Both the position numbers and the translations under genes were made by a program. A DNA stretch of 64,000 bases from Guillardia theta CCMP2712 (taxonomy: Eukaryota; Cryptophyceae; Pyrenomonadales; Geminigeraceae). Positions 42,598 through 55,900 of this stretch are shown one piece after another (the first letter of the stretch is position 1; every line of letters begins with the position of its first letter). The DNA lies in assembly GCF_000315625.1 (NCBI RefSeq), contig NW_005434656.1, forward strand, positions 777,925 to 841,924. Direction: 5' to 3'. The notes under the pieces are model-generated. The model made no database searches. It had not been told where the DNA came from and saw nothing but the letters and a program-made list of their open reading frames with translations.

Positions 42598-44288
42598 CGC
42601 GGGGGGAGAGAGGAGAGAGAGGAGGGGGAGATAGGATAAAGGAGAGAGGAGGGGGGGGGCGAGGAAATTTCAAAGCTGTCTTCACCTCTTATCCATCCCG
42701 ATGAGGAAGAACCGTTGTCGATCGCTCGAGGATCCCAGGATGGCACCCCTGACATCTTCATGACCATTAGGGCAGTCTCTATGATGACAAGAAGGAACAC
42801 TCTCACAAGGAGGGAAGAGCGAGAAAATTTCCTCTGCAGAGTTTGTTCGGTCGATGCCTACCAAGTCTTTGCCCTGTAGCAGCTACAAGGGATAAGGTAG
42901 AATCGCAGAGATGATCTCGCTCTTACATCCCCAAGTTGACGAGACATGTTGCCAGTGATGGTTGATGGCGGTTGACAGTCTGCCGCAATCACGCTAAAAA
43001 CAGTTGAAATTACAATAAGAACACTTGTATGGTGAGATGGTATCGGCCATCCAACAACATCACGCGTAGATGAGATGAAAACATGGCAGTTACTGAAAAG
43101 TGTGGTTGAAAGACGAAAGCAAAACTGTGGTTAAGGGCATGTATACAGTCATACGACATCACAACAACACAACCGGAGAAACTTTGTTGTGTTTGCATTG
43201 TGTTCAGATGGGACAAAGTTATTCAAAGCTTATCAACAGTACATGACAGTAGGCAATCAAAGGAATTCAATGATAGATTGTGAATTGTAACAGCAGAGAG
43301 TCTCGTACCCTTGTTCTGACCAGACGACAACATGCGAGGCAAAGCTCACAGCCTGTTTGAAGGCAACAAGCTGCCATGTCAGCCTCTCACGTTCTTCGTC
43401 TTCGAGTTGCTCGGATGTGAAAGTTTGACGGGATCGGACAACTGCAATCCAACCTCACCAGTTAAAACAGAGGAAGAGAAGAGGAGAGGGGATGGAGATG
43501 GAGGAGAAGAAAAGAGAGAGTATCGAAGACGGAGGAAGATATAGGAGAGCAGGGGAGGAGAGAGCAAGGAAGGGAGAAGGGCGAAGGGCGAGAAGGGGAA
43601 AGGGGATGGGAAACGAAGGAAGAGAGGGAGGTACCTGTCCTTGACGACTCATCGTCGCTGTCACCCCCCTCCTGCAGCGTCTTGCGCAGGGTGAGCAAGG
43701 GACAATGGTGGGGTCATTACCTTGTCAAGCAGAGATTGGATGAGGATGAAGAGTGCGGTGAACACGACGACGGCCTCGGAGGTTTGCTGCCATGCCCTTG
43801 TCACTTTGACAGCCGACAGCATGTCCGCCATGTCGAACCTGGTTGATGGTAGGCTGATACCCTGGTAGGAGCACTCGGTTGCTGCCAGCAGAGTAAGAGG
43901 AGGAGGAGGAGGAGGAGGAGGGAGGGGAGGGGGAGGGGGGGAGGGGAAGGAGAGACTTCCAAGGCGTCTCACATGGCAAGCAAGGAGAACGCCAGCACGC
44001 TCACTGCCAGCTTCAGCTTATACCCCTCGAGCCCTGGCACATAGAACCCCCCTCCCTGCAGGCTCTGTCATCCAGGGAGGACCCCTTCTCCCTGCTCACC
44101 TTCTCAAGTGCCTTCGATGGTCGCACGTAGAATCCCTTCCTCCCTCCCATGCGCGTCGCCTCCTCCTCTGCCGAGCCCTTCATCTTCAGGCAGAGCGCCG
44201 ATGGCGCGGTCGGGTGATATCGGGCGGCGGGGAAGGCGATGTTGGAGGAGGACAGGAGGCAAGGAGGAGGATGGAAGGCAGCGACCAT
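42598..44288 (-). CDS. Candidate multi-exon membrane protein, poorly resolved
   Basis: Exons with good splice sites but incomplete linkage. Exon 44288-44100 starts MVAAFHPPPCLLSSSNIAFP, Ser/Pro/Ala-rich like a targeting peptide, and ends GRKGFYVRPSKALEK. Exon 44055-43973 encodes GGGFYVPGLEGYKLKLAV then SVLAFSLLA, a membrane segment. Further on, ISLPSTRFDMADMLSAVKVT and RAWQQTSEAVVVFTALFILI (43870-43722) form a second hydrophobic segment, in a frame that does not splice directly to the previous exon. Candidate later exons give TLQEGGDSDDESS, RQTFTSEQLEDEE (43450-43410) and AVSFASHVVVWSEQ. An isolated frame MRVFLLVIIETALMVMKMSG at 42806 may be its 3' part. Function unknown; membrane location and plastid targeting are inferences. 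Confidence 0.4.
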
Positions 44289-45302
44289 GGTGGTTCTAGC
44301 CTACAGGAACAGTCAGAAAGAAACGAAGGGGGGAGGGATGGAGGGGAGTCAAGGGAAGGGCAGATTCTGCTTCCTCTGTCTTAGCTGCTGTACTCCTCGT
44401 CCCTCGTTTTCTCTCTTCGATCCCTCGCTCCTGTCGCTCCTGTCGCTCCTGTCGCTCCTGTCGCTCCTCCCGCCTCTCCCTCCCTCCCTTCCCTTCCAGT
44501 GGCCCGGACATTTCTCTCTACTAGGGTTTCACGATCAAGTTTTACTCAATTAATCTACAGGCCTGGAGCCCAGGAGGGAGAAGATCGGACTCCGGGACTA
44601 CTAGCAGCACCGTGACAGTATGCTTGTGATGCCGCAGTGCCGCCCGCGGCCCGGCCCGGGCCGGGCCGCTATCCGGCCACCGGGTCCGGGAGAACCAATC
44701 GGATCCGACTGAGAGCATTCAGACTTGTTGAGTGCTGGGATGATTTGGACGTTTGTCTGAACGCTGGGCACTGAGGGGGCCGAGCCTCGCCGGACCGTAC
44801 GGTAGGGCGGGGCTGGCTTTGCCAACGGTGGAGCCTTACCGTGAGTATGATCATCGGATACCAATATAAGATTAAGTATAATGAACTCAGGAAGCCACGT
44901 CAGAAGTCACATATTCTTGCTTCACGATCGGGGTAGTAGGGGGGGGACATTGGCAAGTTGTGGGGAGCAGGTGAGAGCTGGAAAATTTGCACTGATCGGA
45001 CAGTGAAAGACTCAGGGGGGTGATGGCTTTGTTTGTTGTGAACTCTATAAAGTGGGATAAGGAGGGAGCAATGAGAGAGGGAGAGGAAGGACATGGTGAA
45101 GCGGAAAGAGTTGTGGTGAGGAAGAGAGGGAGGGAGGGAGGGAGGGAGGGACTCGTGAGGGAGGGAGATGGGGGAGGGAGGTAGCGATAAGAAGGGAGGA
45201 GGCAGGCAAGCCTCCGGAGTGGTTAAGGGGAGCAAGGCAGATAAGGGGTTGGGAGGCAGGCATGCGAGGAGTTTTGATCATACATTTCTATTGAAAACAT
45301 GT
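44289..45302. other. Spacer with 9-bp minisatellite, GC-rich island and (GGGA)n
   Basis: Five copies of CTGTCGCTC at about 44424-44470; a GC-rich island at 44636-44815 with GGCCCGGCCCGGGCC words and CCGTACGG at 44797; a (GGGA)n run at 45126-45150. No coding exon was recognised before the stop of the giant gene at 45303. Confidence 0.6.
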
Positions 45303-48300
45303 TCAGAGGACAGCAGCGGCGTTGGCGCGATGGAGGGCCCAGCCCACTGGCACTTCCCGCGTCCTGCGGTCGTTGAAGCACCAGCGCAGCAGGTTCTTCC
45401 CTCTTCCATCCAGCATGCCAGACAGGAAGAAGCAGTCTCCCGTCGACAGCAGCAGGTCCACCGTCCCGTTCACCTGGAGCAGCTCGCTGACGCTCCCCGA
45501 CTTGAGGGAGTATACGACGCTCCTCTCCTCTACCACCACCACCGACGCCACCAGAAGTACGTTCCCCTGCACAGCAAGGGAGAACACGGAACCCTCCATC
45601 CCTGCCACGACTCTCCATCCTCCCCCGTCCCACCTTGCCAGCTTCGCCCGGGTCCCAACGTCCAGCAGCAGGTCTCCTCCCACATACAAGGAGCCGTCCG
45701 CTATCGCCAGCCCGCTCAGCATCCCCTCCATCCTCCACCTGCTTCCCACCTCTCCCGCCAGCACCGACCAGCTGCTCTGATCCCACATGGCCACCCGCGC
45801 TGACTTGGCGCCTCCTGCCCCTCCGTCCACCAGCATGTTGCCGGCAACGAAGAGCTGCTGACCCCGCGCCGCTGCCAGCATGACGGAGCCGGAGACTGCT
45901 CCTCCTCCCACCGCCCTCCACATGCTCCCATCCCACACAGCCACAGGGCCTGTCTTGGTGAGCGACCCGAGGCCGTTCCTAGCAGCGACGAAGGAGCCAC
46001 CAGCCACCAGCTGCTCCTGGTAGCCGACAAGCACGTCCACCACCCCGTTCAAGCCGTAGGCGAGCGAGCGCGTGCTGGTGCCGTCCCAGGAGGCGACGTT
46101 GGCAACAAGCTCGCCGTTGATGGCATCGAAGGAGCCGCCGAGGTAGAGGAGGCCGTGGAGGTAGACAATGGCGCGAACAGCCTGAAAGAGCGATGAGAGG
46201 TGCAAGAGAAGCGGGAGGGGGAGGAGACAGAGGAGAAGGAGGGGAAGGGAGGGAAGGAAAATGAGCGGAGAGGAGGAAGAGTAGAGCATGGGATTCAGCG
46301 GTACCTTGGAGATGTTCAGGTCGACGAGACTGCCGGTGCCTTCGCTGTAAAGCTCCGAACGGAACTGAGCGAGGAAACCCGCGTTGCCGTGCTGCCCGGC
46401 GAGGAAGAAGACGGAGAAGTCAAATGCATGCTGCTTGCTGCACCCGCGCGAGAGCTGCCCATCGCTGATGTTAACCAGCACGTCTGCCGACTCCTCCCCC
46501 GGAGGAGCAAGGCAAGTGATCATGGTGTCCGACCTCACCTGCACCTCCGCGCAGGCTCCTCCTCCCACCGTCACTGACACGTTGCCATAGGAGGGAGCAG
46601 CGTAGCCCCTGCTGTACAGGGAGCCGAAGTACTCGCCGAGGACGGTGATGGTGTAGTTGCCCAGGGGCTGCCGAAGTTGGGGGAGACGGAGGAGATGCGG
46701 GGGAGGGGATAGACTTTGAGAGATGTCAGTATGATGCTCGACACGTTCTCCCCCCCGTTCTCCCTCCCCCCGTCATCCACGAGCACCATCGTCAGGGTCG
46801 CGGCCCCGTGCGCCGACGGCGCCAGCTCAAACTCGAGGGTGCCGGTGGAGGAGACGGTAGGAGGAGAGAGGAAGAAGCTCTCCGGTTGGACCGAGAGGAG
46901 GACAAAGGAGACTCGCTGGATCGCGTCCTCGTACCTCGACCCTGCCGTCACGTCGAAGGCGAAATTGGGCACGGGCCCCGAGCTGCCTTGCAGAACTCCG
47001 TAGAAAGGCTGGAGGCTGAAGGAGGGAGGGCGGTTGACCGGGAGGATGTTGATGGAGAAGGCAGACGACTGCGAGCGGGTCCGTCCGCCCATGGAGATCG
47101 AGATGTTGACAAGGAACGACAGGTTGGCGAATGTGCTGGGCTGCAGCTGGTAGCAGAGGGTCCCGTTGTCCAGCAGCTGGAGCGAGGAGAAGTAGTCTGC
47201 GGTAGCGAACATTCCCTCCTCGAGCAGGTGGTACTGGACGACCGTGGATCGCTCGTCGAGAGGAAGAGGGCTGTGCTCGACGAAGTCGGGGATGCAGGTT
47301 TGCGTGCTGGTCTTGACCTCCGTAATAGTGAGGAGGGGAGTCTTGAAGGAGAATGTCAGCGTCTCCGGCACCGCCGCTATGGTCAGGGTGAGGTTGACGT
47401 CGGTATTGTTGTATCCTCCCATGCTCTCCCCGCCGTTGTCACTCAGTCGCACGGTGAGGAGGAAGACGCCATTCACGTTGCTGCTGGGGAGGAGCTGGAG
47501 GTCGACGCACGACCCGTTGACTGTGACAAACAGGTGCTGGAACGCGACGCTGGGGGCCCAGGAGGAGCTCAAGGAGGAGATTGAGAGGATGGAGGCGCTC
47601 AGTGACTGGCCCTTCTCCTCCGCAGGGCCCGGAGCGAGGCCCTGGATGAAGCAGGGGGCTACGAGAGTCCCGGCGTCCTCCGTCCAGCTCAAGTCCTGCT
47701 GGACGAAGCTGAAGGTCGGAGGGAAGTTGATCCGCTCGGCGAAGACGCGCAAGGTGACGTTGCGAGAGGAAGCGAACTTGACACGACCGCTGAGGGGCGT
47801 CTGGGCGAGTCGGAGGAGGATGTCGGCGGCTCCATGGCGGTACTTGGTGACGTTGATGGAGATGTAGGCCGACAAGCTCGAGCCGCTCATAGCGAAGAAG
47901 ATGCGAGGAGGCTCAGCGAAAAAGGAGCCATCGGCTACCTGAATCGTCCAGACCAGCCCACTGCAGTTGCTCAAGGGTCTCATCGCTCCTGCCAAAGCTT
48001 GCACACAGCCCTGCTCCGCCCCTCCCGCGGAGATATCGGAGGCGAACATGAGGGTATGGAGCTGGTAGGGGTCAGCTGGGAAGGAAAGGTTGAAGAGGGT
48101 GAAAGTGATGACGTTGTTGCGGTAGGAGAAGGTGAAGTGCTTCTCCAGCTCGCTCTCTAGCTCAGTCCCAGCTGCCGATTGCCTCGTCTTGATCAGCTGG
48201 AGGTTGACGTTGACAAGCTGCGAAAGGTTGGAGATGTTGACCCTGAGGTCACCCGCCGCATCGATCTGCTCAGGGCAGAAGGGTCAAAAGAATACCAGGA

Positions 48301-49914
48301 GCGGAAGCAGAAGCATCGGAGCAGAGCAGGCGCATGAGGAGGAAGAAAAACACGAGGAGCAAGGACGAGCAGGAGGACGAGCAGGAGGAGGAAGTCAAAA
48401 GTCACCTGGAAGAGCCCGGAGACATCCTGACCATCTGAGGAAGCGGAGATGCGGTAGGAGAGCGTCTTGCAGGAGGAGAGATTTGCGGCGAGCGAGCTGA
48501 GCGTGCTCTCCTCCGCGATCGGAGACCGAGAGGGAGGAGAGCTCCCACAGAGCATCTCCGACTCTGGGACAGTCGAGTCAACCAGGAGGCGATCGGGAGA
48601 GGCAGCGAGCAAGCGGCTGCTGCCAGCAAGGCCGAGAAGGTTCTCATGGACGAGAGGAGGAGGGGAAGAGGAGGACTCTGCGATCATGGCGGTCCTCGCA
48701 ATGCACACGTTCTCGTCCCCTGTGAAGTTAAAGACAACCACCTCCCTCCTCTCCGTGCTCAGCAACGCGACCGCCGTCTTGCTCACTGACACCATGCTGG
48801 TGATGCCCTGTAGCCCCTTGACGATGTTGAAGCTCCAGTCAAGCGCGACCAGCCCGTCCTCCAAGGAGGAGAGGAGCAGCCAGCCCTTCCTGTCCATCGG
48901 CAGGAAGTCGAAGCTGAGCGCCCGGTCCATGTCGAGTTTGAGGGGCCGTGCAGTGAAGTCCTCGGCATGGTTGAAGAAGAAGCCACGGGCGTCGTAGTTA
49001 TCTTCCTCCGAGACGATTGAGAAGTTCCCGAACACCTTGTCTTGGTGGTTGAACTGCAGGATGAGGACGAAACCTCTTCCTCCTCCGCACGATCCTGACC
49101 ATGGGAGAGGCGAGAACGAAGAGAAGGCGACGGCGAGGTAGCTCTCGTAGTCAGCATTAAACTGGGAGATCGAGACAGCTCGGCGTTGTGCTGAGAAGAT
49201 GCTAAGGAGCTGAAATTCCAGGAAGCTCCCTGCCTGCTCGTTCCACTTGTAGAGCACCGAATTGTCGATGCAGGAGCACGCCGGGCCCTCACAATCCGCC
49301 GACTTGGCCACTGAGAGGAAGTCGCCCTCGTTGGGGATGACGAAGACGTCCATGTCGAAGACGTTGGGAGCGGAGAGACACTGAACGAGCTGCAGGCTTC
49401 TGTCGTCCAGCATCATCTCGTACACGGCGACTGATCCCGGTGAAGTCTGGTTCGCCGTCGGGCAGTCGACGCTGGAGTAGAAGTTGGCGACGATCAGGTA
49501 CAGCCTGTTACTGCTCAGTGACTTCCACCACCTGCTCCTCAGAGCTCCGTTGGTCTGCAGCCTTGCAGACTCGAGGAATCGCTCGACCCTCGGGTCCCAG
49601 CTCAACACTCGGGAGGAGACAACGGTCGACTCGCCATCCCAGAAGTTGGCGACTGCGAGGAGGAGGTTCGAGACCCCTTGGTCGTCCACGGAGATCAGGT
49701 CAAAGTCGTTGGAGTAGACGGTGTTCCTCCTGACGTCGAGGCTGACCACGTCGTTGACGAAGGGGGAGTGATGGAAGGCGAACGACTGGTTCTGAGCGTC
49801 CCACTTGTACACGTTGACGTAGTCGTGGCCGTTGTTGACGCCGTCAAGGGTGTTGGACACGATGAGGAGGAGGATCTCGCTGTAACAGACACGATCGTTA
49901 GAACCAGAAGATGT

Positions 49915-49956
<42 letters not shown>

Positions 49957-52900
49957 TCCATCATCACCACCGCCACCACACCGCCACAACAACAACCTCG
50001 ACAGGACGAGAGAAGGACAAGAACAACAGACTCATTCAATCTCAGCACCTGTCAACTTGGTCCTTCATCAAGGCAAACTTGACACATGCCGCTGACGTGT
50101 CATACTTTGTGATCTGAATTAACGAGAAATTCCGATTGTTCTGATCCACCCGAAAGATTTTCACGAAACCCGTGGCAGCCGGGTCGACGCCACTCCCAGC
50201 AACTGCCACAAAAGTCCCGCTGGAGCAGCGAATATGAGCGCTGCTCCTCGCCGATAAGACGCGCTCCTCCGGCGGACTTTCGCCATCCATCCTGAAGATG
50301 GATGGGAGAGGGGAGCCGGGAGGAGGAGGAACAACGTAGTTGTTGGTCTGGATAAGCGACAGGAGTCCGTTCAAGGCTGTGAAACTTCCCAAGTCCCTCT
50401 CACCCTCCCGCATGCTGCAGATGAAGCTTACACCAGCATCCCCGTACTTGAAGACGGCCAGCGACTGGTCGAACCATCCAGAGACGAAGACCAGGTTCCC
50501 CCCGCTCGCCATGGCCATCGCTCGCGCCCCCTTGAGCCCTGTGATTGTCCTGTCCTGCGACCACATGCCGTCCTGCAGCAGCTGCGCGAGCTCGATGTGG
50601 CCTGAGCTCTCGTTCCTGTCGAAGACGACAATCGCGTTGTCCACCCCGCTCGCAGCGATCAGCCGACGGCCATCGGGAGTGACGAGCACGTCGGAGACTC
50701 CTCGGAGCGGCGACCCGTCGCTTCCTTCACCGTGGACGTTGAGCACGGAAGGTTTGTTCACCGCCAGCTCCCTCGTCCACCCTGTGTTGAAGCTCGAGCT
50801 GGGCATGTAGATCAGCTCTCCGCTACCCTGGACGACCCGGAAGCAGGAGATTGAGCGGGACAGGCTGCTGGCAACATAGAGGAAGTGACTGTCGGGGCTG
50901 AACGCCAAGTGGAGGGGAGCCCGTAACCCGTGGACTAGTTCGCGGATGCCAACGAGCCAGGTGGACTTGATGACCTCTTGTGCTGGGGAGAGGTACCCTC
51001 CCAGGACTAGCAGGGGGGACTTGACGTCTGGAGGAGACAAGAAGACGGAGGAGAGGGAGTTGCCCTGCAGCCTCTGCCCGTTCCCTGACGTCCGAGCTGG
51101 TCCAGCTGCGCTTGACGGGCCCACGAACCTGCCGTCGAAGAGACTGTAGAGGACGGAGCTGTCGGCCGCCTGGGAGACAACAAGGAAGGGCCTCTGGAAG
51201 GAGAAGTAACGTATCTTCGCAGCTCCCGATGTGCGGAGCTCCTGCACGAGGCTGAAGTCAAGGGCAGGACTCTGGTCAGAGCTCGAGAAGACGAGGGAGG
51301 GACTGGTAGCGTCATCACAAGCGAACGCCAGATAATGTTTGCCGTCGAAGTTGAAGTACTCCACGTCCGCCGCCCTCGTTGTCGCTACCTCGGCTCTGGT
51401 GGTCACAACCACCTTGCCCCCACTGCCCAGCCTCACGCCGTAGATGGCAGACGCTTGCGAGAAGGAGGAGAAGACAATGAAGGGAGTCCCTTGGTGGGTG
51501 AAGCTGGTCACGTCTGACGCCTGCTGGACGTCAAACTCCTGCATGCTCAAGCTCTCGAGCCGCTCAGACGTCAAGTTGTAGGCCATCGAGAAAGACGCTG
51601 CCAGCATCTGCGCCACAACAATGAAGGTATCCGGAAGACCTTGGGAAGAGCTGGGGAAGCTGAGGAATGCGGCAGTCCGTGCTCCGTTGGTGTGGAAGGC
51701 GTCGAGCAAGCTGAGCTCTGCCGAGGAAGTATTGAGCTTCATCAGAACCGACATCGTACGGTACGTCAGCCCGTCGTCCTGGTTGGCGACCAGAAGGTGA
51801 GTCGAACCTTCCATCTGAAGGTAAGAAATGCTCCTTGCTCCCTTGACTGGATGCTGGATCGAGTGGGGCATCGAGGATGCGAGCTCGGGAAGGAAGAGAT
51901 GCTCAGCAACGTGAGAGAGGTTGTTGAGGGACAGGAAGAAGTCGAAGCCGTCCTGGCTCTCGTTGTACATGAGGACCTTGGAGGTTGCGATGAGCCGTAC
52001 GAAGGTCAACACGCCGGAGAGGCGGGCAGGCTTCAGGGCACAGGAGGGGGAAGACAGCCAGGACTGTTGGATGGCAGCAAACTCTGTCCGCTGCCATAGC
52101 GACCTCGACCTTGTCCCCGATCGCTTCTTGACTGAGAAGATAGCCGCCCTTGCCGACCTGTTCCATGGCCCGAATGCACAGTTCAGCACGTCGGCATAAC
52201 CGGTGTTGCACGTGCAGTTACAGCCCAGGACAGCCTCAGCTGTCTGGACCTGCCCGTCAAGTGTGGTGAGGCTGCAGAGATGCCGCTCACCTGCACTGAA
52301 CCTCCCGCGAACTGTCAGCTGGTCCTCTGCTGACCGTTCGTCAGGCAGGAAATACGAGGGGGAAGGCATGCCGGCCGCGTCCTCCACCCACACCCAGAAC
52401 TCAGAGAGGTCGAGTGGGGAGGACTTGAGGGAGTCCTGTCTGATGGCGAACGTCTCCTGGACTTGCTGGAGGGACAGGGACTTGTCGAACATGAACACCT
52501 CCTTCATCGCTCCCACCAGCGGGCTGGACTGTCCGTTGAGCGGCGAGTGCGTCCCGATGGTAAGAGGAACCGCGGGGCAAGTAGCGCTGGTCGAGGGGGA
52601 GTAGAAGATGGGGCCACAGGAGGCGGAACGACAGGCCCCCATGGATCGAAGAAGCCTCCCGTCCAGGGAGAGGGACAGCGAGACTCCGTCATACGACCCT
52701 GAGAGGAAGTACCACTCTCCCAGCTGCAGCCCGGGCTCGATCATGTGTGACAGCACTACCATCCTCGGCCCGTACCCGCTCTCGTACACCGTGAGGTAGA
52801 AGTAGAGAGTGGTCGTCCTTGCCGCCTTGTCCATGCTGTAGGCGAGTAGCCAGCCTGACCTGTTACACTCCGTGCTGATCTCAGCGGCTCCTGCCAGGCC

Positions 52901-55900
52901 TCCAAACCCTACGTCATCGCTGGTGAATGCCACCCACATCGCCACAGTGATCTCGTTACTTGGAACTCGACCGTCCTTGACCTGCTGAACAGTCAGAAAT
53001 CGCAGGAGCAGAGTGATGGACAAGGACAGAGGAAGCGAGTGGAGGGGAGGGAAAATATGCGCCAAGGCAGTGCTACAGGGGATGAGGAGAGGAGCAAGAA
53101 GGGGAGAAGGGGATAATCAAGTTCACCGTCTGGGAAACGTCCTTGGTGACGACGAGCCCATCGTTGTAAACGCCATCAAACTGCAGCGCTTCTTGTCTCC
53201 CGTCGTTCATCATCAGAGCACCGACCGGCAGCGGCTGCTCGAAGGAAGTCGGAGAGGAAGCAACATTACACTTCCTCGCCGTCAGGTAGGCAGGGCCCGA
53301 CACTCCGCTGAGGTCTTGGAACTTGGTGGGTGACAGGAGCTGAGTGCTGGACTCTGCAGTCGTACACTTGGACATGTCCGGATCAGTTGCAGAGGTCCCC
53401 TCGGCATGCTGAGAAGAGAAAACCCAGTGGCCTATCGAAGAACTCAGTCTGGCTGGAGCGACACGAGTAGGAATTTACCTGACAGGTTGCTGTACGTCGG
53501 GGCTGCGCACTGGACGGACGCGTCAACTTGGTGGAGGGCATCAAGGTACTGGCAGGCGGAGCTGCTTAAACTGATGGACGACTGGCAGCCGTTGGCGGAG
53601 AGGAGGAGGGTATCGCCAGAGCTTGTCGTGAGGGCCTCGAGGCCACAGTTCATCGTTACGTCCAGCTGGGATGGAGCTGCAAGGAGGGTGAGCGAGGGAG
53701 AGGGCAGGAGCTGAGAAGAGCCATTACCTCTGTTAGTCTCTTCTGGAGTTCCGCTGGAATGGAACCACAGGCGGTCCTCTGCGTCGACCTTGCGGTCTAC
53801 GAATGAGAGCGACGAGTCTGGAAACACCTTTAGCTAATGCAATAAATCATCGTGCACAAGGCTCACCTGAGTTCACTCGCAGCACGGCGATGCTGTCTGT
53901 GCTCTCAGCGGCGTAGAGGAAGGGCCCGGTAGGATGCTGGTAGACGTCCCTGACGTAGTTGAGCTCCAGGTCGCTGAACCGCCGGTCCGAAAAGACGCTC
54001 ACGTGCTGCAAGTTGTTCAAGTTGGCGGCCAAAGTGAAGTCGCTGCGGGTTTGAGGAGAAAAGCCTTCAACGGTGGTCTTGTTCCTGGCGAACTGCTTGA
54101 CAAGCAGCACTTGCTCCTGCCCCTGCGTCGTGACCTCAACAGTGCTCGGGCTGTTGCTGTTCGCCTCGAGGCAGAAGTAGCCGTCAAGGTTGCTGGAGCA
54201 CTGGAGGTCGGCGGTCTGCACTGAAGGCTTTACAACCTCCATGCCAACGTCGATGAAGAAAGTTCCTGTCGCGTTCTTGCGCTGCGATATCAACCCTCCC
54301 CCGTCATCCGTGAGCATGACGTACATCCATACCCGACCACTCGAGCCGGGGGTGAGCAGCAGGTGAATGGACCCGTCTGCCGTCATCCTGGGGAAGGAGG
54401 AGAAGAGCGAGGCGTCTGACACGTCCACCACCACGAACGACAGGGACTGCATCTGGCAGTCATGTGCCGTGTATGTACACCTCTCGTTCGCCGGGCCCGC
54501 CGACACGTCCCGCGCGACCTGTAGGCTGTGCCGAGTCGCCTGCCAGGCGCTGGAGAGGATGGAGGCCGAGTCGACGAGGCGGAAGCTAGGGGGATCGTTG
54601 ACAGGGAGCACGTGCAGGATAAGCACTTTGGCTTCAGAGGTGTCAAGACCTCCGCGCAGTGTTCCTCCGTCGTCTCTCAACCTGACGGTGACGTTGAGGT
54701 CGCCAAACATGTGCTGTTCGAGAGTGAAGTGAAGGACTCCGACCGGCGACATGGTCAGCGTCGTCCCAGGGACAAACAAGAAGTCTGAGTCATACTGCAG
54801 GAGGAACGTAAGCTTCTGATCGAACTCTGTCGTGTCCGACATGCCATCTCTCGAGATGTTGGATGCAACCGACAGGTTCACGTATCCGCTGCCCTCGAGG
54901 CAAGAGACTTGGCTCAGCAGAGAGAAGGCAGGCGCATGGTTGATCCCGAGGATGGTGATGGAGATCTGCCGTCGTTCCGAGGCCAGCTGGGTCCCATCGA
55001 GTGCGTTTTGGTCCTTAAGAAAAACGTCAAATGCGATGCCCTGGCTGTCAGTGTAGAGGTCCTTGCTGAACGAAAACGTCAGCACGCCAGTCTGCGAGAG
55101 GGCAGGGGGCTGGCTGAACAAGACTCTAGTGGTCCCGATGTGTGCAGACGAGTTGGAGATGTCGGGCAGTGCCGGTTGACTCTCGATCGGGAAGAAAGGT
55201 GTCTGCATGGGAGCCAGAGAGAGCTCAAAGAATCCCTGTTGCTCCTCGCAGAAGGCTCCTGGCGCGCAGCCTGGGCCTTCAAATGGGCCATAGGAGATGT
55301 CAGTTGCGAAGGCTTGAAACTCGCAAGCGATAGCGTCGAGGGTTTCGTGGCAGGAGCAGGTCAAGTTGTCATTGAGAGGGAAGGAGCACGTGGTAGTAGA
55401 CTCCCACATTGTGATGTGAGGGGTGAGGAGAGCGAAGGACGGGGGGTTATTGACCGGCAAGACCTTCAGCCGGGCCTCTTGCCAGTAGTTGTTCATCCCG
55501 GGCCCGTCATCGGTGAGAGAGACGTTGAGCGTGAAGTCGCCGAAACGATTCTCGAACATGAAGAAGGAGAGGTAGGAGGTTCCGCGGTTGCAGTCCGAGG
55601 GGTCTTCGACTGGGAGGAACTCCAGTGAGCCGATGCTCTCAACCATCCCATAGGTGCAGACGCTGGAGGAAGAGAAGGAGATCAGCTGCTCGCATTCGTC
55701 CTTCCCTCCCTTGGTGTAGTGCACGAAGTCTTCCAGCTGGACCCACTTGCTCGACGACGTCTCGTTCAAGACGATGAGGCAAGAGGACAAGTTGAAGACT
55801 GGCGGCAGGTTGATCGCCTCGACCTGAACTTGCAAGCGGTGTACCAACGATTCATTCCTCCCTCCGTTCTGCACTCCGCCGTCGTCGACAAGCTGGACGT

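Noticed and set aside
46808-47867. Long plus-strand frames opposite the giant gene
   Set aside because: They mirror conserved minus-strand coding sequence; GC-rich codon usage keeps the opposite strand open.
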